Assembly (NCBI RefSeq): GCF_002240035.1
Contig: NZ_CP016397.1
Coordinates: forward strand, 372,001-436,000
DNA: 64,000 nt
Reading direction: 5' to 3'
From: Legionella clemsonensis
GTDB taxonomy: Bacteria; Pseudomonadota; Gammaproteobacteria; Legionellales; Legionellaceae
The translations under genes and the position numbers were made by a program. The notes beneath the pieces were generated by a model. The model was not told the origin of the DNA. It worked only from the letters and a program-made list of their open reading frames with translations, and ran no database searches. Of the stretch, positions 56,886-64,000 are shown one piece after another. Each line of letters opens with the position of its first letter. The stretch's first letter is position 1.

Positions 56886-59173
56886 ACTCTTCTTAACCTA
56901 ACTGTGCTTTTAGGTTGAGGAACTTCGACTTCATCTGACTTTTTGCCAGATTTAACATCTGTTGTCGTTTTGAATAAATGTAATCCAGAAGTATGTTGGG
57001 AAAGCGATCCGTTATATTGCCATGAATAGCCGATATCATTGGCAAGTGCCTCGAATAATTTGAAATCTGAGCGATTTAATTTAGTTTTGTTGGCTATCTT
57101 TAATAAACCAACGATTTCACTTCTATCGGGCTTCCAAATTCGAACCTTACCACCCACCATTAATGTCATGGGAAGATCTAAATGATGTTGATTTTGTAAA
57201 TAATATTTAGCAATGTATAGTTTAAGTTTCGTATCAAAATTAGAGTTTTTTCCTACTAATCCTATCAATGATTCTGGAAAGAAATTACCATTAACTTCAT
57301 TATATTTGGTGTAACGTGGGTGGTTGAACCTTGGATCTGCACAATGCTCTTTATATTTTTCCATAAACTCTTGTCTGGAAAGGAATGGTTCAAATTTATG
57401 TTTATCTTTGGAAGCATTATAGAAGTTATCATGGCCATGGCTGATTGATGTCATTCCATCATGGAACATATAAGCTCTGATCGTTGACTTATCTGCGTCA
57501 TAAACAACTCCTATGTCGGTAAATAATTCCATTTTTACACCAGGAACAATTAAGGAAGCACAGCGACCTCTTTGCCCATTTCGTTCAACATTTTTATACG
57601 TTCCATTCATGCGGGTTGTAGTTAAATATTTAAGCTCATCTTCTAGATCCTTAAATCCTGGCTGTATTCGCACACCTCTAACCACAAATCGACCTTCTTT
57701 AAGAAGAAATTGAAGTTTCTCCGGAGATAGTTCATATTGGGCTGCAGTTTTTTTCTTCTCAGCATACCTACTTTGCAAATCACTTTTCATGTAGTCGTAG
57801 GTCGCTTTAATACTAGTTACTGGCGTTTCAAAGCTAGCTGCTATTTTTGCTGCCAACTCTATTGCCTCCGGAGCTGCTTTCCCATCCTTACAAATTGGTT
57901 GTATTATCACTTTTGGTTGCTTGCCGAATAGCCATCTTGAAAGGAAATTTGGGGCATAAATTTGAATAGAAGCTAATGTGGAGTGTTCATTTGATAATGT
58001 AATGGTTCCCTCGTATCCAGTAAAAATGGTTAACCATGATTTTGGCTGGGTTATAGTCAGCTTAATAGTATTGCCTACCCCAGGAAATAAATGGCGAGCT
58101 TCTATTATGGAGGAGTGAAGCAATGAATTTAATCGATTAAGCGTAGAATCATGATTGAGGGCACTGGAAGCAATTACATAACCAGGCTCTATTTTAATGA
58201 AATTTACCTCAAAAGGATTCGCTTTGATATCATTGTAGAGCTCTTGTAGGAAATGTTCATCAAAATCTGCACCATTATTACAGCCGCGTAGATTTCTTTT
58301 AAGCCCATTGAAATCCATTTTTCTATTTGAAGCTATATTTGGATTATGTAAATCAGTATTCAGCATGATGGTCTGGAATGCCAAAATGTAACCGGCATCT
58401 TTGTTGGCAATGTTGCCCCCAGGATTTTTCTTGTAATATTCTTCGCTAAAACTTTCTACCAATCTATCAATCTTTTGTGCTTCGCCTGGTAATTTAAAAG
58501 CGCTTAAAAAACGTCTTAAACTCTGTGTGAAATTTTGTCCTGTTAAATCAATTTTACCAGTAAACGCAGTTAAAACAGCCTTATTCTCAGCATCGGGACC
58601 ACTTAGATAATCACCAACTGCTTCTAAATCCAGATTTTTCTTTTCTTTATGAAAAAAATCGGCAATGTGTTCTTCTACGGCATCTACATTACATACCGCA
58701 CATATCTCTTTTATTTTTTGAATCCCGTTTTTAGGTTTACGGTTAAATGCTTTAATAATTTTCATGCGTCTAGCATGAATTTCCTCTCCAATATTTTTTA
58801 GATGGATTGTTTTATGCAAATTTTTATTAAATTTTTGAGCTGTTGTACCGTTTACTTCCCGCGTAATGAAATTTTCAGTTTGAGCCTGAATAGCTTTATT
58901 TACCGCAGTGATATCGGATTGATAGCCTTTAGGCAGAGCGCGTTTATACCTGCCTGTAGACGGATGACAATCTTCAATTTGGATGCATAGAGTTTCTGAT
59001 AACCTGACAGGTTTTTCCAATTCAATTTTTAATTTATTTAATTCCTTGAGATCTAGTCTACCTTCTTTAGCTGCTTGCATATTTTCGGCTAATTTTTGAT
59101 GTCGAATTTGTAGCTCCCTTCGAATTAGCCGAGTACGTTCCTTAAGGTTTTTCCTAATGCTACCCTTACTCAT
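56882..59173 (-). CDS. RalF-like Sec7-domain effector with N- and C-terminal extensions
   Basis: A 763-residue protein. Residues about 150-325 form a Sec7 domain (Arf guanine-nucleotide exchange): FLSAFKLPGEAQKIDRLVES carries the catalytic glutamate finger (Glu231) and FQTIMLNTDLHNP is the hallmark helix. The next 130 residues (EPGYVIASSALNHD, YAPNFLSRWLFG) fit the RalF capping domain. RalF of L. pneumophila ends about there at 374 residues; here there are about 130 extra N-terminal helical residues and 300 C-terminal residues of unknown fold (for example GNFFPESLIGLVGK, MVGGKVRIWKPD). RalF recruits Arf1 to the Legionella vacuole. The orthologue-or-paralogue question is open. Confidence 0.88.
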   Translation of the reverse strand: MSKGSIRKNLKERTRLIRRELQIRHQKLAENMQAAKEGRLDLKELNKLKIELEKPVRLSETLCIQIEDCHPSTGRYKRALPKGYQSDITAVNKAIQAQTENFITREVNGTTAQKFNKNLHKTIHLKNIGEEIHARRMKIIKAFNRKPKNGIQKIKEICAVCNVDAVEEHIADFFHKEKKNLDLEAVGDYLSGPDAENKAVLTAFTGKIDLTGQNFTQSLRRFLSAFKLPGEAQKIDRLVESFSEEYYKKNPGGNIANKDAGYILAFQTIMLNTDLHNPNIASNRKMDFNGLKRNLRGCNNGADFDEHFLQELYNDIKANPFEVNFIKIEPGYVIASSALNHDSTLNRLNSLLHSSIIEARHLFPGVGNTIKLTITQPKSWLTIFTGYEGTITLSNEHSTLASIQIYAPNFLSRWLFGKQPKVIIQPICKDGKAAPEAIELAAKIAASFETPVTSIKATYDYMKSDLQSRYAEKKKTAAQYELSPEKLQFLLKEGRFVVRGVRIQPGFKDLEDELKYLTTTRMNGTYKNVERNGQRGRCASLIVPGVKMELFTDIGVVYDADKSTIRAYMFHDGMTSISHGHDNFYNASKDKHKFEPFLSRQEFMEKYKEHCADPRFNHPRYTKYNEVNGNFFPESLIGLVGKNSNFDTKLKLYIAKYYLQNQHHLDLPMTLMVGGKVRIWKPDRSEIVGLLKIANKTKLNRSDFKLFEALANDIGYSWQYNGSLSQHTSGLHLFKTTTDVKSGKKSDEVEVPQPKSTVRLRRV

Positions 59174-59385
59174 TATTTCGCTCTAATAAAACTCTATATA
59201 ATTATTATATAGTCATATTGTTAAATAAATATTAAGTGCATTGGGCTCTTAAGAAAGTTTTTAGGTGGCACCGTCAACTTGGTTAGTTAGACGTGAAATA
59301 AGAGATTATTTAAAAACTAAACAATTCTTCTCCTGCACACTGTTGTAAGTTACAATTTAGCCAATTTATTTTCATTGCCTAACGA

Positions 59386-62300
59386 ATGCAGCTAAAAGAG
59401 TTAAAATTAGCGGGATTCAAGTCCTTTGTTGATCCTACTGTTGTGCCTTTCCCTAGTCAATTAGTGGCTGTTGTTGGTCCTAATGGGTGTGGAAAATCCA
59501 ATGTCATTGATGCCGTGCGCTGGGTTATGGGGGAAAGCTCTGCAAAGAATTTGCGCGGGGAATCAATGACAGACGTTATTTTTAATGGATCAACTCACCG
59601 AAAGGCAGTAGGTCAGGCATCTGTTGAACTGATTTTTGATAATAGTCTTGGGCGTTTAACCGGCCAATATGGCAGTTATCAGGAAATTTCAGTCAAAAGA
59701 GTGGTGACCCGTGACGGAGAGTCCTCTTATTACTTAAATGGTAGTCGTTGTCGACGTCGTGATATTACCGATATATTTTTAGGGACTGGTGCCGGAGCAA
59801 AGGGGTATTCCATTATTGGTCAAGGAACGATCTCGCGTATTGTTGAGGCTAGACCAGAAGAACTAAGAGCTTATCTGGAGGAAGCGGCCGGCGTTTCAAA
59901 ATACAAGGAGCGACGTCGTGAAACGCTATTGCGCATCAACCACACACGGGAAAATCTAGCACGCGTGGCAGATATTAGAGATGAGTTAGAGAAGCAGTTA
60001 CAGCGACTTGAGCGACAGGCAAAAGCTGCTGAACGATATAAAATGTTAAAGGCAGAGGAGCGGTTATATAGGGCAGAAATTTTAGCGTTTAAGTGGCAAT
60101 CACTTACAGAAGAACAAACTAAAAAGCAAACCCTGATAAAACAGCTTATGGCGGATTACGAAAAACATCAGACAAATGTGACTGAAGCCTTTAAGCACGG
60201 CACGCTGCTTCGGGAAAAAATTCAGGATGACAATGAAATTTTTCAGCAAGTCCAAGCCAATTTCTATCAATTATCAACCGACATTGCCCGTCTGGAAGAA
60301 ACCATCCAGCAAAACCAACGTGAAAAGCAACGTCTACGGGCTGATCAGCAACAAAACCAAGTCGATTGGCAAGCAGTAAATAACCAAATACAACACGATA
60401 AAGAGCTGTTACAACAGAGTGAACAATGGGTAAAAACCTTACTTGATAAAGAGCAAGCACTTCAAGCTGAATTTAATGAGAAGCAGCAAGCGCTGCTGGA
60501 AGCGCAAGCGCAGCAAACAGCTTCGAATGCCAGGGTACAAAGTATTCAGGCTGAGCTCAATAAAGCCTTGCGAGAAATGCAGGTTGAACAAGTACGCCTG
60601 CAACATATTGCTGAGCAACGTCAACAAGTATTAACCCGTTTGGAAAAAATTACTGAAGAACAGCAAGTTAATGACATAAATACACTTACTGAAGAACTTA
60701 AAGCTCATAAAGAATCAATCACAACGCTCGCAGCACTGGTGCAACACAGGGAGCATGTTTATCAGCAAATTTCTGCAGAGCTTGCTGGATGTCGGGAACA
60801 ATTTTTAGAGACTGAAACCTTCGTGTTGAAGACGCAGGACGATATTTATTCTTTGGCGACGCAACAGGCAACAGTATCCGCTACACAGCAAGCAGCTCTG
60901 GGACGTGCTCAAACCGCTTCCAATCTGGAACTGTGGAAAGAAAATTCCAGATTGGTTGAAAAATTGACTGTTGAAAAAGAATGGCAATATGCCTGCGAAA
61001 TGGTTTTGGGGGATAATTTGCAGGCAATTGTTCTTGATTCTATAGAAGCACTATGGCCAACCCTAAAAGATATCCCTGCGAAATCGGCAATATTTCTCAC
61101 ACCCAAAGCAGATCACTCTTTAACAAAGCGTTATCCCTGTTTAAGTGACAAGGTAACAGGGCCGATACCTCAGGGGTTGTTTTCGCTGGATACTATTTAT
61201 GCTGCTGCAAATTTGGACGAAGCCTTATCCTGGTTGCCTAATTTGCTTGATACAGAATCAGTCATTACTCCTGATGGCTATTGGCTGACTAAAACCTGGG
61301 TCAAAATTGCTGTACCCTCTACTCAGCAAGAACAAAATGGCTTATTGCTAAGACAGGAGGAATTGCTAACGCTTAATGAAAGTCTTGCTTTAGCTCAGAC
61401 AACACTCTCTAATTTAAAAAACAAACGGGATCAATTGCATCAACAGCTTAAAGAATATGAGCTGCATCTGGAAATGGCTAAGCAGGATTTATCCCATGCG
61501 CGTGATGATTATAAAACTTGTGAAGCAGAGATTACCAATAAAGAACGCTCGCTCCAGCAGGCGGAAACACGAAGAAATCTATTAATAATTGAACAGGAAG
61601 AGCTTGCAGCAAGGCTGGAAGAGCTTGCAAGTGAAAAGGAGGATGCGGAGTCTTCCTTATCATTGGCAACTGAGGCGGTTAAGTCTTATGAAGAAGAGCA
61701 AAAAATTATAACTGCTCAAAAAGGTGCTGAGGAAGAAATCGTATTACATTATCGAGATGCAGTTGATGAAGCAAGAGCTGCTTTGCATCAAAACCAACTG
61801 GTTTACGATAGAGAAACAATTAAAATCCAGCAGCTTGAAGAAAATATAAAACGTGACCAGCGAAGATTGGCAACACTAAAGGAGCGTATGGAAATCCTGG
61901 CTGCCCGTCTGATGGCTTTGGAAACACCAGAAACACAATTTGAGGAAACGCTGCAAGAAAAAATTCTCCAACACCGTGAACTGGAAATGCAATTAATGGT
62001 TTGCAGGGAAAATTTAAATGCATTGACAAAGGAGTTGGACTCTTTTGAAACTCTGCTGCGTACCGAAGAAAAAAATGCCCAGGTAATTCAGGAACAAATG
62101 CAACAAGAACAAATGCAGGAACAAGTACTTTCTGTTCGGGCGAGTGACATTATTGAATCACTGACAGAACTTGATGTTCAGTTAAAGGAATTAATTGCCA
62201 ATTTACCACCAGGAATGTCTCAGGCATTACGTGAACAAATGTTGAATGAAGTTGTTGAAAAAATTAAACGTCTGGGGGCAATTAATTTAGCTGCGATTGA

Positions 62301-62886
62301 GGAATATGATTGTGAATCCCAACGTAAACAGCATTTGGATGAGCAATATCAGGATTTAAATGAGGCTTTGGCCACACTTGAAGCTGCGATTGAAAAAATG
62401 GACAAAGAAACGCAGCAGCGCTTTAAAGCGACATTTGACGAAGTAAATACGGCATTTCAGTCACTTTTTCCACGTCTTTTCGGTGGAGGACGTGCCATGT
62501 TAGAGTTAACCTGTGATAATCTGTTGGAAGCTGGTATTTTGGTAATGGCTCAACCTCCAGGCAAACGAAATAGTACCATTCATTTGCTCTCGGGAGGTGA
62601 AAAAGCAATGACTGCAGTGGCTTTAGTATTTGCTATTTTCCAATTAAATCCATCTCCATTTTGTATGTTGGATGAAGTGGATGCTCCACTGGATGATGTC
62701 AATGTCGGCCGATTTTGTACTTTGGTAAAAGAGATGTCACAATTCGTGCAATTCCTGTTTATCACGCACAATAAAGTAACTATGGAATTGGCAGATCACC
62801 TAATTGGAGTAACCATGCGTGAACCGGGTGTTTCCCGTGTGGTTGCAGTGGATGTTGAACAAGCTTTGTCTATGAGCTCATCCTGA
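59386..62886 (+). CDS. smc: Chromosome segregation protein SMC
   Basis: SMC is the ATPase of the condensin complex. The 1166-residue protein has Walker A GPNGCGKSNVIDAVRW, a KGYSIIGQGTISRIVEARPEE stretch, two long coiled coils with a hinge near 510-640, the signature LLSGGEKAMTAVALVFAIF and Walker B FCMLDEVDAPLDDVNV. Length and domain order are normal. zipA follows after 31 nt, as in many Gammaproteobacteria. Confidence 0.98.
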   Translation: MQLKELKLAGFKSFVDPTVVPFPSQLVAVVGPNGCGKSNVIDAVRWVMGESSAKNLRGESMTDVIFNGSTHRKAVGQASVELIFDNSLGRLTGQYGSYQEISVKRVVTRDGESSYYLNGSRCRRRDITDIFLGTGAGAKGYSIIGQGTISRIVEARPEELRAYLEEAAGVSKYKERRRETLLRINHTRENLARVADIRDELEKQLQRLERQAKAAERYKMLKAEERLYRAEILAFKWQSLTEEQTKKQTLIKQLMADYEKHQTNVTEAFKHGTLLREKIQDDNEIFQQVQANFYQLSTDIARLEETIQQNQREKQRLRADQQQNQVDWQAVNNQIQHDKELLQQSEQWVKTLLDKEQALQAEFNEKQQALLEAQAQQTASNARVQSIQAELNKALREMQVEQVRLQHIAEQRQQVLTRLEKITEEQQVNDINTLTEELKAHKESITTLAALVQHREHVYQQISAELAGCREQFLETETFVLKTQDDIYSLATQQATVSATQQAALGRAQTASNLELWKENSRLVEKLTVEKEWQYACEMVLGDNLQAIVLDSIEALWPTLKDIPAKSAIFLTPKADHSLTKRYPCLSDKVTGPIPQGLFSLDTIYAAANLDEALSWLPNLLDTESVITPDGYWLTKTWVKIAVPSTQQEQNGLLLRQEELLTLNESLALAQTTLSNLKNKRDQLHQQLKEYELHLEMAKQDLSHARDDYKTCEAEITNKERSLQQAETRRNLLIIEQEELAARLEELASEKEDAESSLSLATEAVKSYEEEQKIITAQKGAEEEIVLHYRDAVDEARAALHQNQLVYDRETIKIQQLEENIKRDQRRLATLKERMEILAARLMALETPETQFEETLQEKILQHRELEMQLMVCRENLNALTKELDSFETLLRTEEKNAQVIQEQMQQEQMQEQVLSVRASDIIESLTELDVQLKELIANLPPGMSQALREQMLNEVVEKIKRLGAINLAAIEEYDCESQRKQHLDEQYQDLNEALATLEAAIEKMDKETQQRFKATFDEVNTAFQSLFPRLFGGGRAMLELTCDNLLEAGILVMAQPPGKRNSTIHLLSGGEKAMTAVALVFAIFQLNPSPFCMLDEVDAPLDDVNVGRFCTLVKEMSQFVQFLFITHNKVTMELADHLIGVTMREPGVSRVVAVDVEQALSMSSS

Positions 62887-62917
62887 TGGTAAGAGTTCTT
62901 TAACAGAGGAGTTAAAA

Positions 62918-63628
62918 ATGCAGGCAAATTGGAGTCTTATCCTTAATGTGTTATTGCTCATTGGGGTTGTGATTGCAATAGGACGCTTAATGAAGGCAAG
63001 ACGTCAAAGCTTAAACCCGATCAGCTATCAACCCTCATTAGGGCAAACGGAAAATAAGCATTTTGATGACATTATAGCGGTACGTAAAGTCAATCAGGAT
63101 TTTCACAAGGAAGTGAGTGAATATGATAAAGCTGCTTCAGCCAAGATGCCAGCAATTGGGGAAATGGATGAAAATCCTGTTTCAACCAACGAGCCAGGTA
63201 AGTCCTTAATGATGTTTTTATTAGCTAAAGAAAACCGTCAATTGGCTGGTTATGAATTACTGCAAACTGTATTGGCGGCAGGTCTGCGCTTTGGTGAAGG
63301 CCAATTGTTTCATCGACATCAGTATGCAAATGGGCAAGGCCCTGTGCTTTGCAGTCTTGCTGCAGCCACGGCAAGTGGCGTTTTTGATTTACAAAATATC
63401 GGGGCATTTAGCGTAAGAGGACTTTGTCTTTTTATGCAATCATCAGGTAATCCCACGATTGATGCTGAGCGTCTTGATATTATGTATGAAACTGCCAAGC
63501 AGTTATGCGATGGTCTGGATACTCACCTGCTGGATGAACAGCGCCAGCCATTTACAGAGGCAAGTTTGACGCGTTATTACCGTATGCTCAATATAAATGA
63601 ATCTTATGAGTCAGCCGCTCTGGCTTAA
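62918..63628 (+). CDS. zipA: Cell division protein ZipA
   Basis: ZipA anchors FtsZ to the membrane. The 236-residue protein has an N-terminal transmembrane helix (WSLILNVLLLIGVVIAIGRLM), a short basic and polar linker, and the C-terminal FtsZ-binding fold ([58 protein letters not shown]). The linker is much shorter than in E. coli. It overlaps the DUF167 gene by about 20 nt. ligA, often next, is not seen in this window. Confidence 0.93.
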   Translation: MQANWSLILNVLLLIGVVIAIGRLMKARRQSLNPISYQPSLGQTENKHFDDIIAVRKVNQDFHKEVSEYDKAASAKMPAIGEMDENPVSTNEPGKSLMMFLLAKENRQLAGYELLQTVLAAGLRFGEGQLFHRHQYANGQGPVLCSLAAATASGVFDLQNIGAFSVRGLCLFMQSSGNPTIDAERLDIMYETAKQLCDGLDTHLLDEQRQPFTEASLTRYYRMLNINESYESAALA

Positions 63629-63914
63629 ATGCACTTCTGAAGAGCTTACACTGCAAGTTAAAGTCAAACCTGGGGCTAAACAAAATAAATTATTTCTCAA
63701 TACAACAGGTCGCTTGCAGATAAGCCTGCAAGCAAGTCCTCAAGAAGGCAAAGCGAATAAAATGCTCATAGCTTATTTATCACAATTATTACGCGTGCCG
63801 CAAAAGCAAATTTCACTCCTTCATGGTGCTACTTCACGCAATAAACTTATCCGTATAAAAATTGCTGCTAAGGAGCAAGACCGCTTAATTCAAATTTTAT
63901 CTGCAATATCTTGA
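63606..63914 (+). CDS. DUF167 (YggU family) protein
   Basis: A 102-residue protein. It shows the family features LTLQVKVKPGAKQN, LQISLQASPQEGKANKMLIAYLSQLL and ISLLHGATSRNKLIRI. Function is unknown. ATG 63606 or 63597 can start it; both lie inside zipA, so the reading frames overlap by 20-30 nt. The remaining bases to 64000 contain no feature I can support. Confidence 0.88.
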   Translation: MSQPLWLKCTSEELTLQVKVKPGAKQNKLFLNTTGRLQISLQASPQEGKANKMLIAYLSQLLRVPQKQISLLHGATSRNKLIRIKIAAKEQDRLIQILSAIS

Positions 63915-64000
63915 GATGTTGTTATTCCTGTACAGGCGAGGCGGGAAATTTTCAAACGGTTATATAATTATGTGAGTGTATAAAATTAGCGCTCTCTCTG

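Noticed and set aside
1-64000. CRISPR array, prophage, insertion sequence or rRNA operon
   Set aside because: I saw no regular spacer-repeat array, transposase, phage structural gene or rRNA sequence.

Overview
The window looks like chromosome of a Legionella species, probably not L. pneumophila itself. The reasons are the low GC, a Gammaproteobacterial core-gene complement, a gene that matches LvgA of the Dot/Icm coupling complex, a probable LetE, a PHB storage cluster, and several large proteins with eukaryotic-like domains typical of Dot/Icm effectors. These calls come from reading the translated sequence. No database search was run.

Layout. Positions 1-3320 hold the 3' end of a large helical protein and a candidate ADP-ribosyltransferase toxin/effector with two cholera-toxin-like halves. 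Positions 3425-11679 are mostly housekeeping: panB-panC, an alpha/beta hydrolase with zapE, a rhodanese, a Fur-box-preceded feoABC iron(II) uptake operon, and lvgA. Positions 11736-17602 form an accessory block with a 1364-residue protein that combines a CE-clan cysteine-protease-like domain with a lipid-kinase-like motif set, followed by a eukaryotic-type protein kinase. Positions 17597-28969 carry RDD and HDOD genes and then the TCA-cycle run sdhCDAB-sucABCD. Positions 29068-34658 carry an apparently exported deformylase-like protein, a long inverted-repeat element and a 1564-residue helical protein. Positions 34807-46880 hold pdxH, a putative letE, fis, prs, tRNA-Gln, lolB, coaD, ggt, plsC and mutM. 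Positions 47058-54357 hold a desaturase and the PHB cluster (two phbB copies, phaR, phasin and the phaC synthase). Positions 54657-56885 encode an unusual pair of condensing enzymes (type III PKS-like and FabH-like). Positions 56882-59173 encode a RalF-like Sec7 protein with long extra regions, and smc-zipA-DUF167 close the window.

The pattern is a conserved core backbone interrupted at its junctions by candidate secreted effectors. The most promising undescribed items are the tandem ART-like protein, the protease/kinase-like chimera, the enlarged Sec7 protein, and the two-gene condensing-enzyme cassette beside the PHB genes.
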